This document shows, piece by piece, positions 7,798-16,493 of a stretch of 48,197 nt of DNA. How positions within the stretch are numbered: position 1 is the stretch's first letter; each line of letters starts with the position of its first letter. Where the stretch lies: contig JADMJV010000030.1 in the NCBI GenBank assembly GCA_018780265.1, forward strand, positions 1-48,197, written 5' to 3'. The notes beneath the pieces are model-generated. The model did not search any database. It saw only the letters and a program-made list of their open reading frames with translations, and was not told the DNA's origin. This DNA is from a bacterium (GTDB taxonomy: Bacteria > Vulcanimicrobiota > Xenobia > Xenobiales > JADMJV01). The position numbers and the translations under genes were made by a program.

Positions 7798-10122
7798 TCA
7801 GACCGAGGTAAGGCCGGGGAGCTGCTCCTTGAGAGAAGCGTCCAGATACTCCAGTTCGTTTAACAACTGGCGGCGCGAGTGGAGCGCAGCTTCCAGGCGG
7901 TTCTCGCGGGCCAATTGTTCCAGCGACTGGGCGGCCCGCGCGGCCGGCAGGGCACAGATACCGGCCAGGGTGGACTGCAGGTTGCCGGCCGCCTTGATCA
8001 CCTGGTCGGTGTCGCCACGGCGGAAGGCCTGCTCCAACTCTTCCAGTTGGGATTGGTGGGTCTCCAGGAAGATCTGCACCATCATTTCGGCGTGGCGTTG
8101 ACTGCCGCCCACCCGACTCAGCAGACAGGCCAGTTCGAAGGCGGTCTGACGTTGACCGGCGGGTTGCTGCTTGCGCATGGTTTCGGCAATGGTGCGACCC
8201 AGCAGGTTGGCATCCATGGGCTTGGCCACGTAGGCGTCAATAGCCCCTTCGTCATCGGGCAGTTGCTCTTGATCCATGGCCGTCAGGGCGATAATGGGAA
8301 TGTGTTTACCGGTGCCCTTTTCCTTTTCCCGGATGGCCCGAATGGCCGTAATCCCGTCCATTTCGGGCATCATCATATCCATCAGAATCAGGTCGAAGGT
8401 TTCCGTCTCCATGGCCTGCAGCACTTCCAGTCCGTTAAAAGCGGTCCGTACCTTGTGGCCGCGATAACTCAGCAAAGCTTTAGCCAGGGTCTGATTGACC
8501 AGCAGGTCATCGGCCAGCAAAATAGACAACGAGGGCAGGGGCACTTCCTCGGCAGCCGGAGGCAATTCGCCACACACTTCCACCTTCAAAGTGGCCGTAT
8601 AAGTGGCCCCCGGGCGACCGGAAACGGAATGCGCCCAGCAGCGACCCCCCATCGACTCGACCAGGTGATTGGTGAGGAACAGGTTGAGTCCGTGACCGCG
8701 GCGCCCTTCGGCATGGGGCAAGAAGAGTTGGCGCGTTTGCTGAGGGGTCAATTTGCTCACATTGTCGGACACCGAAAACCTGAGGGCCACCGAGCTGGCG
8801 TCGTCGTGCTCGCGCTGCACCAGGATAGACACGTTTCCCCGCCGGGCTGAGCGAAGGGCCTGATTGACCAGATTGGTCAATATCTGATGCAAACGCAAGG
8901 GATCGACCAGTACGGTATCGGGCACATCCACATCGACGTGACTGAACAACGCCGACGACTGGTCTTTGGCCAGAGGCATAGCGCCATCGAGCACATTTTG
9001 CACCAACCCGCGCAGGTTGGTAGGGACCGCCTCCAGGCGCAGTTTGCCGGCCCGAACCCGCGCAAAATCGAGCAAATCACCAAAGGCCACCCGCAGACTC
9101 TCGGCGGACTCTTCCAGAGCCTCCAGGTATTGACGGTGCTCGGGATTCAGCGGGGCGCTGTGGAGCAGGTGGGCCATGCCCAACACCCCGTTCATCGAAT
9201 TGCGGAAGGTCTGGCTCATGTCCAAAATGACGCCACTCATCTCCTCGACCTCGCTGGCGGGAGCCTTTTCTTGATGCTGCTCGGCGGCGTCCTGAGGATT
9301 TTCCAACTCGTGGAGAATGGCCAGCAACTGGTCGCGCACCTGACCGGCCGAGCGAGGCCGACTGTCGGGCGATTTTTCCAGCAGCGTAGCCAGCAACTCC
9401 TCCAAACTGGCCGGGGCCGAGGGCACCCGACTGCGCAGCGGAGGGGGAATCTCCTTGATGTGGGCACTGAGCACCGCAAAGTCGCTGCCCGTGAAGGGCA
9501 ACTCACCGGTGAGTGACTCGTACAGGGTGATGCCAATCGCATACAGATCGGCGGCCGGAGTCACTTCGCTGCGCAAAATCTGCTCTGGCGCCATAAAGCG
9601 CGTACTGCCCACCAGTTGACCCAATGAAGTCATACGTTCTTGACTGGCGCTGTCCGTGCGTCGGACCATACCCAGATCGGCGATTTTCAGCTTTCCGTCC
9701 TTACTGAGCAGCATGTTCTCGGGCTTCAGATCGCGGTGCACCAACCCCTGAGAGTGGATATAGTCAAGGCCGGCGCAGGCCTGCACAAACATTTTGAGGA
9801 TATCTTTCAGGTCAGGCGCGTCATGGAGAAAGTCTTTGAGATTGCCGCCGTCCAGATACTCCATGACCAGAAAATCGTGATCGTCATAAGACAGGTAGTC
9901 GATCAGGCGGACCACGTTGGTGTGGCGCAAAGTGGCATGCTCGCGCGCCTCCACCCGCAGCCTTTCCATCATCTTCTCATCAGCCCCAGGCAGCAAAAAC
10001 TTGAGGGCGACCACCTCGTCATTTTCTGTATCCAGGGCTTTGTAGACCTGGCCCATGCCCCCCTCGCCCAGCTTGTCCAGCAACTGAAACGACTCTGGAG
10101 ATCGCTTGCGTTGGGAGTCCAC
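7798..10122 (-). CDS. Ser/Thr kinase fused to a catalytically dead hybrid histidine kinase, REC and HPt
   Basis: Residues 10-275 are a Hanks kinase with glycine loop, catalytic Lys41, HRD 129-131 and DLG 149-151, so it should be active. Residues 295-515 align fully with HisKA-HATPase (NGVLGM, LLDFARVRAGKL, PLRLHQILTNL, LVESMGG), but the phospho-acceptor His is Gln304, the N-box Asn is Gln421, DxGxG is DNVSK (453-457) and GTGLGL is GHGLNL. REC (532-645) keeps D538/D539, phospho-acceptor D582 and K634. The HPt domain (about 660-770) has AAGNLQS where AHxLKG is expected, so its His is Gly713. Two histidine steps of a phosphorelay are therefore gone while the fold stays in frame. It starts with GTG and lies 3 bp after the PilZ gene, implying one operon. 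REC may act as a sensor input or be phosphorylated by another kinase. Confidence 0.9.
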   Translation of the reverse strand: MDSQRKRSPESFQLLDKLGEGGMGQVYKALDTENDEVVALKFLLPGADEKMMERLRVEAREHATLRHTNVVRLIDYLSYDDHDFLVMEYLDGGNLKDFLHDAPDLKDILKMFVQACAGLDYIHSQGLVHRDLKPENMLLSKDGKLKIADLGMVRRTDSASQERMTSLGQLVGSTRFMAPEQILRSEVTPAADLYAIGITLYESLTGELPFTGSDFAVLSAHIKEIPPPLRSRVPSAPASLEELLATLLEKSPDSRPRSAGQVRDQLLAILHELENPQDAAEQHQEKAPASEVEEMSGVILDMSQTFRNSMNGVLGMAHLLHSAPLNPEHRQYLEALEESAESLRVAFGDLLDFARVRAGKLRLEAVPTNLRGLVQNVLDGAMPLAKDQSSALFSHVDVDVPDTVLVDPLRLHQILTNLVNQALRSARRGNVSILVQREHDDASSVALRFSVSDNVSKLTPQQTRQLFLPHAEGRRGHGLNLFLTNHLVESMGGRCWAHSVSGRPGATYTATLKVEVCGELPPAAEEVPLPSLSILLADDLLVNQTLAKALLSYRGHKVRTAFNGLEVLQAMETETFDLILMDMMMPEMDGITAIRAIREKEKGTGKHIPIIALTAMDQEQLPDDEGAIDAYVAKPMDANLLGRTIAETMRKQQPAGQRQTAFELACLLSRVGGSQRHAEMMVQIFLETHQSQLEELEQAFRRGDTDQVIKAAGNLQSTLAGICALPAARAAQSLEQLARENRLEAALHSRRQLLNELEYLDASLKEQLPGLTSV

Positions 10123-10125
10123 GAC

Positions 10126-10758
10126 TTACTGTTGGGGGGGTCTGGATCCGGGGGCTCGGTGCTTCAGTTCTTCCAGGAAAGCGTTCAAAATGGTATCGGT
10201 CTCGGGGGAGAGCGGCTTAAAGGTCAGACTGGCAATCCAGGTCTTCTCGTCACGCTGGGTACACCAATCCACCGAAGCTTCCACGCCTATGGGTTGCAGA
10301 TCGTTGTCATCCAGGTCGATCTGCACCGCAATTTCTTTGTTTTGCTGGATGGGTCCGGTCAACATCACCAGCGCGCCCGCCCGTGACAACTCGGCGGTAG
10401 CTCCCTTGAAATTGTGAAAATCCCGACTACGCATGGCGTATGTGCGGGCGTGTCGGGTCATGTCGTCTTCGTTGGGCTTGTAGTACATCTGCGCTTTCTG
10501 GGAGTCGCCGCGGGGCAAAAACACCTTTTCCAGCAGAGTGAGTGAGGTGGGCGGGCCAGTAACTTTGGCCGTGTAGGTGCCCTGCATCGCCTGCTCAACA
10601 GTGACGGTCAAATCGCAGCGCACTCCTCCCGGCAAACTGGCCACTCCGTCGACGGTGGCGCCTGACTTGAGGGTTTTGCTGCATTTAAAATGGACAATTC
10701 CCTGTCCATATCCGGTGACCTGAAGGCCGGGGGCGGTAAGCTTTTTGAGGAAGTCCAT
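10126..10758 (-). CDS. PilZ-domain protein
   Basis: The start chosen is ATG at 10758 (MDFLKKLTAPGLQV) with GAAGGGA upstream; an in-frame extension to 10893 has no support. The C-terminal part (DFHNFKGATAELSRAGALVM, then VDWCTQRDEKTWIASLTF) has the strand pattern of PilZ: a basic stretch before the barrel, a D/N-x-S-x-x-G-like SRAG motif and a closing GxxF-like strand. The N-terminal half looks like a second beta domain. The canonical RxxxR and DxSxxG residues are only partly visible, so cyclic-di-GMP binding is uncertain. It is 3 bp upstream of the kinase/dead-histidine-kinase gene and divergent from another kinase, which ties it to that signalling block. Confidence 0.6.
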   Translation of the reverse strand: MDFLKKLTAPGLQVTGYGQGIVHFKCSKTLKSGATVDGVASLPGGVRCDLTVTVEQAMQGTYTAKVTGPPTSLTLLEKVFLPRGDSQKAQMYYKPNEDDMTRHARTYAMRSRDFHNFKGATAELSRAGALVMLTGPIQQNKEIAVQIDLDDNDLQPIGVEASVDWCTQRDEKTWIASLTFKPLSPETDTILNAFLEELKHRAPGSRPPQQ

Positions 10759-10851
10759 AGCGCCGATGCTTCCCTTCAAAGCCAGGTGGCTCCTCCCCGC
10801 TGGCGGAAGGCTAAAGGGTGAGACCGCGCGCCTTCTTCCTGCACTTCCGGA

Positions 10852-12348
10852 ATGCCGCAAAAGCCTGCGGGGAAATTGCTGTCGGTTAGCCAACTCCCCA
10901 GAATGAAGCAGGGCAGCCTGGAGGTCGGGACTATCGTGCAGGGCCGTTACCGAATTCTGTCCATTTTGGGCCAGGGTGGAATGGGCACGGTCTATCTAGG
11001 CGTTACTGTGAATGGCGGCGCCAAGTTGGCCCTGAAGGAACTGACGGCCACCGGTCAGCCCGAAGGAGCGGTGCGCCAGTTTCGGCGCGAAGCGGCCCTC
11101 CTCTCCGACCTGCGGCACCCGGTATTGGTGCCCGTAGTCGAGTTTTTCCGTGAAAACGACCGCTACTACCTGGCCATGGAGTATGTCGATGGAGTAACCC
11201 TGGCCATCCTGTTACGCCGCAAGCCCGCCATCAGCATTCCCCAGGCGCTGGACTGGACCCGTCAACTCCTGTCGGTACTGGAGACCTTGCACGGCCACCA
11301 TCCACCCATCCTGTTCCGAGATTTAAAGCCCAGCAATATCATGATCGACGCCCACGAGCGCGTGCGCCTGATCGACTTCGGCATCGCGCGCCTGCGGGTA
11401 GAGGGCGAAGAGACCACCACCTTCCTGAAAGGGGTCGGCTCCACCGGTTACGCCCCCCTGGAGCAGTACGGGGAAGAGGGCGGTACCGACGAACGCTCCG
11501 ACATCTACGCGCTGGGTGCCACCCTCTACTCGATGCTGGCCCGGCGCGTGCCTGAAAGCCCGGTGAACCGCGTGGCTTCGGGCCTACCCCTGGTCTCAAT
11601 TCGGCTCTCCAACCCCGACGTCTGTCCACACCTGGAAGCCGTGGTCCTGCGCATGCTGAGTCTCAAGAAAGACTCTCGTTACCGCAGTTGCAAAGAGGTG
11701 CGCGCGGCCCTGGACGCCGTCGCCAGCGGCTGCCCCGCCCCCCAAGATGCCCCCGAGGATTCGGTGGCCCCGCATTTCCAGGTCACCGACACCTGCTACC
11801 TGGGCTCCGCGCACCCGCTACCCCTCGAAACGGTGGAACGGGTCGAAGCTCAACCCGACGTTTCTGCGGGCCTGCGCTGGATCACCTTCTGCCTGCTGGC
11901 CTTCCTGGCCGCCCCTTACCTGTTCAAACTCGATTTTATGGGTGTATTCGAGTATCTAGGTCTCCCCTTCCATGGTATGGGCCATCTACTGGGCCTACCC
12001 TTTGGAGGGGTAGGTGCCACCCTCCTGGGCCTGGCAATGCCACTCATCGTGGCTTCAATTTTCGGCTTATACTGGTCGGGAAAACGCGCCTGGTTTTTGG
12101 GCCTCACCTGCGCATTGGGTTTCTTTGGCTCACTGGTGGGCCAGGGACACCTCCTGCGCGACGCCCGCAAAATGACCCTGGTCCTGCCCGGCCACGAGGA
12201 CCACGACTGGAACTTCGTGCTGGGGCGCCTGCGGCTATTGAAGGACAACGAATACTATGGCGATTGGGCCATCCTGTTGGGTCGAGTGGGGCTGGCGGTC
12301 ACCTTGGCGCTGTTAGTCGTTTACCTTTTGCGTTCCGGTCGCCGCTGA
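10852..12348 (+). CDS. Ser/Thr protein kinase with C-terminal multi-pass membrane domain
   Basis: Residues 32-290 form a Hanks kinase: GQGGMGTVYLG, Lys62, FRDLKPSN (155-161, with Phe replacing His of HRD but catalytic Asp157 kept) and DFG 175-177. After a linker, about four membrane segments (341-495) carry FHGMGH at 373-378 and HDWN at 451-454. I recall a family of small bacterial membrane proteins with a FHEAGH motif and a downstream HDWNYLL motif; this domain looks like that family with its Glu lost. A kinase fused to it is unusual. The start may instead be the ATG at 10903. The gene is divergent from the PilZ/kinase operon, and its 3' end overlaps the convergent zinc-ribbon gene by 36 bp. 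Confidence 0.85.
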   Translation: MPQKPAGKLLSVSQLPRMKQGSLEVGTIVQGRYRILSILGQGGMGTVYLGVTVNGGAKLALKELTATGQPEGAVRQFRREAALLSDLRHPVLVPVVEFFRENDRYYLAMEYVDGVTLAILLRRKPAISIPQALDWTRQLLSVLETLHGHHPPILFRDLKPSNIMIDAHERVRLIDFGIARLRVEGEETTTFLKGVGSTGYAPLEQYGEEGGTDERSDIYALGATLYSMLARRVPESPVNRVASGLPLVSIRLSNPDVCPHLEAVVLRMLSLKKDSRYRSCKEVRAALDAVASGCPAPQDAPEDSVAPHFQVTDTCYLGSAHPLPLETVERVEAQPDVSAGLRWITFCLLAFLAAPYLFKLDFMGVFEYLGLPFHGMGHLLGLPFGGVGATLLGLAMPLIVASIFGLYWSGKRAWFLGLTCALGFFGSLVGQGHLLRDARKMTLVLPGHEDHDWNFVLGRLRLLKDNEYYGDWAILLGRVGLAVTLALLVVYLLRSGRR

Positions 12349-13479
12349 ATGCTCGTTCGCGCGTTTCTTAGGAGGCTGATAAGTGGGATAGCCGGGATTG
12401 CCAGACCGGGTTGAGCGCCTGTAACTGGACGAGGAGCGACTCCGGGACAGTCCCAAAGGGCGTGTGTCGGAGGGGGAGGAATGCTCGTCTTCGTCCTCGT
12501 CGGGCTTCTGATAGGTAGGATAGCTGGATCCGCTACCCAGGCGAGGAGAGATGACTTCCGGCACGGGTGCCTGTGCGGCCGGGGGAGAAATTACGGGCAC
12601 ACGGACTGGCTCCTTGGGCCTGGGTGGGGGCGCCGTCAATTTGGCGACCAACCGTAAAGCCTTGAGGTGATGGGGGTCGCAGGCCAGGGCAGCGCGCCCA
12701 TGTTGAAGAGCGTCCTGGGGCAGTCCCAGGCGATCAAAGACCAGGCCGTTGAGATAATGACTCTCGGCCAACTGCCGGGCCGTGCCCTGGTTATCCAGGT
12801 AGAGTTGATCGGCTGCGGCCGTGCACTTGAGTGCCTCGGCATAATCTCGGCGGGCTATGAACTGGCGGGCCTGGGCCAACTTTGCGGTAGCCTCGGCCCT
12901 TTGCTGCTTGCGCAACTTCTGGCGAGCCTCGCTCAACTTGGGGAGCCCCTCGACGCCCCCCAGATCGACCACGGCCTGATAATGGCTGACGGCCGACTGC
13001 CACTGAAGGCGCCGGGCCGCCAACTCTGCCGCGCTCCCATGGGCCTCCATCAACACTGCCGAGTCGCCCGAGCGCCTGGCCGCAGCCACAGCCGATTCGG
13101 CCTCGCTGGTCGCCAGCAACAGGTCGTGTTTCTCCAGTGCCAGACCCGATTGCGTCAGATGACTCAAGGCCAGCTGGCGGTCCAACGACTGCTGATGTGA
13201 GCGATAGGCCAGAAAACCTGTGCCCAAGAGAACCAGCAGGGCCACCCCCACCAGACCTCGCTTCAGATGGGGAATCAACACGCGAGTACGCCAACTGCTG
13301 GGCTGATACGTAATCTCCAGCAAGTCAGAGGCGGCGCCGGGCAGCGACGCTTTGGGGGCCACTACATCCTGAGCCAGCAAACCTGAGAATCGGCCACGCG
13401 GCGCCGGCTGGAGCATTGTAAAACAGTCGTCACAAAAGTCCGGCCGGCAAGGCTTTCTACAGGTGGGGCAGTGGCTCAA
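12313..13479 (-). CDS. Zinc-ribbon, single-pass membrane, TPR/helical-repeat protein
   Basis: The start is TTG at 13479, placed by a strong GGAGGAG six bases upstream, so the protein begins at SHCPTCRKPC. CPTC and CDDC form a zinc knuckle at residues 4-20. A membrane helix (GLVGVALLVLLGTGFLAY) follows near residue 85, then about 200 residues of alpha-helical TPR-like repeats rich in Ala/Gln, and a charged Ser/Pro/Arg-rich disordered tail with two PTYQ motifs. This layout suggests a cytosolic zinc ribbon and an external repeat domain acting as a scaffold. It is divergent from the DSSG-FTL protein gene, with start codons 51 bp apart. Its biochemical function is unknown. Confidence 0.65.
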   Translation of the reverse strand: MSHCPTCRKPCRPDFCDDCFTMLQPAPRGRFSGLLAQDVVAPKASLPGAASDLLEITYQPSSWRTRVLIPHLKRGLVGVALLVLLGTGFLAYRSHQQSLDRQLALSHLTQSGLALEKHDLLLATSEAESAVAAARRSGDSAVLMEAHGSAAELAARRLQWQSAVSHYQAVVDLGGVEGLPKLSEARQKLRKQQRAEATAKLAQARQFIARRDYAEALKCTAAADQLYLDNQGTARQLAESHYLNGLVFDRLGLPQDALQHGRAALACDPHHLKALRLVAKLTAPPPRPKEPVRVPVISPPAAQAPVPEVISPRLGSGSSYPTYQKPDEDEDEHSSPSDTRPLGLSRSRSSSSYRRSTRSGNPGYPTYQPPKKRANEHSAATGTQKVND

Positions 13480-13530
13480 TGAAATCTCCTCCGCAAGGTA
13501 GAATGTTCTGGCACAGGAGGGTAAATCCCG

Positions 13531-15225
13531 CTGACCCAATCGATCGACCACTTTCTAGAACATCTGCAGCAGCAGGGAGCACACGACTCCAGCGGGCGCT
13601 TTACGCTGGATCCTCGCCGGGCCCGCGAACTGTTGCGCGACTGCCAGTTGGCCGAGACACACCACTATGTCCTGTGTCTGGTGAGCTTTTTGGTAGGCAT
13701 GGGAGCGCGTAGCATCTGGCTGGACTCCCAAAAAGACCAGCTAGAATTGCGCGCCGAGGGGTTGACCGTGCCTGAGAACGTCCTGGCCAATCCATTGGAG
13801 GGGCTGTTTTCCTCCCAGCGCAGTCCGGCCCTGCGCGAACTGGCCATCGGTATCAATTCGGCCCTGGGCTATGCCGGGGCGCGCATACATTTGCGCAGCA
13901 GCGATGGCTTTCAGGGCGAGTACGACAACAATGCCTTTATTTGCCAGCCCTGGCCAGGCGAAGACAAACGGGAAACGATCTGCACTATCAAGCGTCGCGC
14001 CGACCCCAACCTGGAGAGAGAGGCTGTCAGGGAACACTTTGCCTGTTGCCCGATTGCCGTGCACGTCCAGGGGCAAAAAATTTCGGCCACATTGCAAGCT
14101 CACGCCGACTGTCTGGTGGTGCAGATCTGCCCTGCCGAAAGCGGGCCCGGGCGGCACTTACAAGTAGCCGCAGCCGTGGTGATGGAAACGCTGACGAGAC
14201 CGGCACCAGTGTACGCCTGCATCTGGGTAGGGGGGCCCGTCGAGCCCGTCTGCCGCTGGATTTTTCTGGGTAGGACCTATCAAAAATCGATGCCCTGGCA
14301 GGCTCTGCGAGGGGAACTGCCCATCCAGATGTGGGTGGCCTGTGATCACCTGGACAAAGACCTCTCGCTGGGTCGACTCATAGAGAACGAGCGCTACGCA
14401 AAGGTCTGCGAATTTCTCCGGCAATCCTTCTTGCAAGCGATCGATGGGCTGCTGGAGCAGGTGCTGCAGCCAGGCCAGTTTAGCCAGGCCCAGATGACCG
14501 TCTTGCGCCCGCTGGTCATCTACGCTATCGAAGCCAGCGCCCGCGCCTCCGCCTTTGCACTGGCCATGGAGTTGCAAAAGAGGCTCGTGGCCGTGGGCTG
14601 GACCCCATCTCAGACCAGCCTCGACCACTACCGTCTGGATCTACTGCGCGATTCCACTCGCAACGTCGATCTCGACCTGGGTAGCCGGCCCGAACCCGAC
14701 CAATCCTTGGAAGAGTTATGGGAGGCCACGCGCGCCAGTCTGGCCATTCGTGGGGCGCAAAATCACAAGACCACGCAAATCCTGTATCGCTGTGGGGAAA
14801 TGGCCTATGAAGCCGGCCGTTACGAGATTGCCACCACCTGCCTGGGCCCCTATCTGACCGTCAATCCGGCCCGATCTCCGGCCATCCGCGCCCAGTTTGG
14901 GCATAGCCTGCTGGAGGTGGGTCGGGTCCACGAAGCGCGTCTTCACCTGGAGAAGTCGGTGGCCAGCCTGCGCACCGACCCCGACATTCCAGAGTGGGCC
15001 ATGAAGGCGCTGGAACACCTGGCCACTGCCGACGCCCAATTGGGCAACACCAAGGAGGCCGCCCGCGCCCTGGCTGACTTGCTGCGCCGGCGCCAGGCCC
15101 TGTGGGGCAGCCGATCTCGCCAATTGGGACTGATGCTGCGCCGCCTGGCCGCACTCTGCCGTAAGCTGGACGACCCCAAAACGGCCGACCACTATGAGAG
15201 CTGGTCTAACCAGTTGGACGAATAA
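13531..15225 (+). CDS. DSSG-FTL domain protein with C-terminal TPRs; probable CTG start
   Basis: An in-frame stop at 13522 is followed by CTG at 13531, nine bases after AGGAGGG (13515-13521). No ATG, GTG or TTG exists before TTG 13633, which would remove the first 34 residues. Those residues (FLEHLQQQ...DSSGRFTLD) match the N-terminus of the paralogue at 16476-17789, so the CTG start is supported by both ribosome-binding site and homology. Residues 1-180 may be a degenerate Hsp90-type GHKL fold: a helix YVLCLVSFLVGMGARSIWL, a strand with DQLELRAEG, and an ATFC-like segment EHFACCPIAVHVQGQKI resembling Hsp90 after its lid. The C-terminal 180 residues contain about three TPRs. No enzyme motif is intact. 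It may be a scaffold in the kinase neighbourhood. Confidence 0.75.
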   Translation: MTQSIDHFLEHLQQQGAHDSSGRFTLDPRRARELLRDCQLAETHHYVLCLVSFLVGMGARSIWLDSQKDQLELRAEGLTVPENVLANPLEGLFSSQRSPALRELAIGINSALGYAGARIHLRSSDGFQGEYDNNAFICQPWPGEDKRETICTIKRRADPNLEREAVREHFACCPIAVHVQGQKISATLQAHADCLVVQICPAESGPGRHLQVAAAVVMETLTRPAPVYACIWVGGPVEPVCRWIFLGRTYQKSMPWQALRGELPIQMWVACDHLDKDLSLGRLIENERYAKVCEFLRQSFLQAIDGLLEQVLQPGQFSQAQMTVLRPLVIYAIEASARASAFALAMELQKRLVAVGWTPSQTSLDHYRLDLLRDSTRNVDLDLGSRPEPDQSLEELWEATRASLAIRGAQNHKTTQILYRCGEMAYEAGRYEIATTCLGPYLTVNPARSPAIRAQFGHSLLEVGRVHEARLHLEKSVASLRTDPDIPEWAMKALEHLATADAQLGNTKEAARALADLLRRRQALWGSRSRQLGLMLRRLAALCRKLDDPKTADHYESWSNQLDE

Positions 15226-15255
15226 TCCACAACCTATTCAAGGAAGGTAACATCA

Positions 15256-15273
15256 CGGCCCGTCGAAGGGCCG
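15256..15273 (+). promoter_or_regulatory. Leader hairpin before the small ORF
   Basis: CGGCCC (15256-15261) and GGGCCG (15268-15273) form a six-base-pair GC stem with a six-base loop, ending 6 bases before the AGGAGG of the 57-codon gene. It lacks a T-run, so it is not a standard terminator. It could shield or tune translation of the small gene. Confidence 0.35.
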
Positions 15274-15290
15274 CCTCAGGAGGATGTGCC

Positions 15291-15464
15291 ATGGACCCTT
15301 TGTGTGGATGTAACCAGGTATGCGGTCCCGCCCTTTCGGGACTTTCCTCCGGGGTCCCAGACCCCAAAGCCTGGGACGGGCTTGGCGAATTAAACTGGCT
15401 GGATTGGCGTCAACAGGCTCTGGCCGCATCCTGGGCCACCTACAAGGCAGCGGGAGGGACCTGA
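15291..15464 (+). CDS. Small protein, 57 aa, Trp-rich
   Basis: ATG at 15291 has AGGAGG eight bases upstream, the best ribosome-binding site in this stretch. The 57-codon frame encodes MDPLCGCNQVCGPALSG with three cysteines near the start and an amphipathic C-terminus (ELNWLDWRQQALAASWATYK). It lies between the DSSG-FTL gene and the metallophosphoesterase gene, 12 bp ahead of the latter, and may be cotranscribed with it. It has no signal peptide and no family I recognise. It could be a small regulatory or metal-binding peptide. Confidence 0.5.
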   Translation: MDPLCGCNQVCGPALSGLSSGVPDPKAWDGLGELNWLDWRQQALAASWATYKAAGGT

Positions 15465-15476
15465 ATCGCACCTCTG

Positions 15477-16493
15477 ATGCGATGGTTCGTCCTGTGGTTC
15501 TGGCTACTGGCCCTGGCGGCGGCGGCCAGGCCCGAGCCGTCTTTGGCTCAATTACGCCTAAGGGCAGCCAGTTTGAAGCTGGAGAAAGCCGAGAGTTACC
15601 TTAAATCGGCAGCCGCCAGTCGCAAAATCTTCAACCAACAGGGGGGGGCCGTAGAGTTGCCCGCTCAACTCTCCACCGTCATCCTTCCCGACCTGCACGC
15701 CCAGCGCGACTACCTGCTGGCCGCCCTGGAGATGCCGCTGCAAGGCTCGACCGTGCTGGCCTTGCTGCAGCAAGGCCGGGTCAACTTGCTCTGCCTGGGC
15801 GACGGAATGCACGCCGAACAGCGAGCCCAGGGGCGCTGGCTGCAGGCCGAACAGGATTTCCTGCAGGGCGTTCCTTCCCCGGCCCTGCAAGCCGAAATGG
15901 TGGAGAGCCTCGGTTTGCTCAAGATGGTGATGGACCTCAAAGTCGCCTACCCCAAGAATTTCTACTTTGTGCGCGGCAACCACGAGGACATGGATCCACT
16001 GTCCCCCTACGCCAAGTTTACCCGCGTCGGCGAATCCAATCTGGTCAAGAATTGGGTGTCCACTCGCATGGGCGGAGATTTTCTCAGGCAATGGCATGCC
16101 TGCGAGCAATCCATGCCGTTGCTGGCCAGAGGAGGAAGCTTTGTGGCCTCCCACGCCTCCCCCGAAGCGCCTATCACCCTGCAGGAAGTCCAGCAGCGCT
16201 CGCCGCGGGCCTTCCGCGCCTGCTGCTGGTCGGACAACACCCGCTGGGCGCCTGGAGGAAGCGAAGAACAGGCCTTTCTGGAAAACTGCCGCCGCTTTCA
16301 GGTATCCAGCACCCGCCCCTGGCTGGTTGGCCATCGCAAAGTCATCGACTCGCTGTTTCGCAGCCAGTGCGGTGGCCGACTGATTCAGATCAACCCGCTC
16401 GATTCGCAGGCCCGCGTGGTGGCCATCGCGCCGCCCGCTGGCAAGCCCTTTGAACCTCAGCGAAACGTGCTCAAATTAGGCCGTATTCCATAG
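15477..16493 (+). CDS. Exported calcineurin-like metallophosphoesterase
   Basis: A signal peptide (MRWFVLWFWLLALAAAARPE) precedes the phosphoesterase motifs in order: VILPDLHAQ for the usual GDxHG, LLCLGDGMHAE for GDxxDRG, FVRGNHE for GNHE, FVASHASP for the first metal-binding His, and VGHRK for the GH motif. The first motif has Pro instead of Gly and the second has Met-His in place of the usual Asp-Arg. The metal ligands Asp, His, Asp, Asn, His are nevertheless present. It resembles the PPP/serine-threonine phosphatase branch more than nucleotidases, but the substrate is unknown. The export signal suggests activity outside the cytoplasm. Its 3' end overlaps the convergent DSSG-FTL paralogue by 18 bp. 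Confidence 0.8.
   Translation: MRWFVLWFWLLALAAAARPEPSLAQLRLRAASLKLEKAESYLKSAAASRKIFNQQGGAVELPAQLSTVILPDLHAQRDYLLAALEMPLQGSTVLALLQQGRVNLLCLGDGMHAEQRAQGRWLQAEQDFLQGVPSPALQAEMVESLGLLKMVMDLKVAYPKNFYFVRGNHEDMDPLSPYAKFTRVGESNLVKNWVSTRMGGDFLRQWHACEQSMPLLARGGSFVASHASPEAPITLQEVQQRSPRAFRACCWSDNTRWAPGGSEEQAFLENCRRFQVSSTRPWLVGHRKVIDSLFRSQCGGRLIQINPLDSQARVVAIAPPAGKPFEPQRNVLKLGRIP

Noticed and set aside
7749..7811. Short plus-strand tail reading RSTYRWTKDILAWLQQIRPR before TAA
   Set aside because: It looks like the end of a real protein, perhaps a transposase, but only about 20 residues remain and no start or family can be named.
7879..8850. Long plus-strand frame opposite the kinase/histidine-kinase gene
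   Set aside because: Antisense to conserved domains; no start signal or family.
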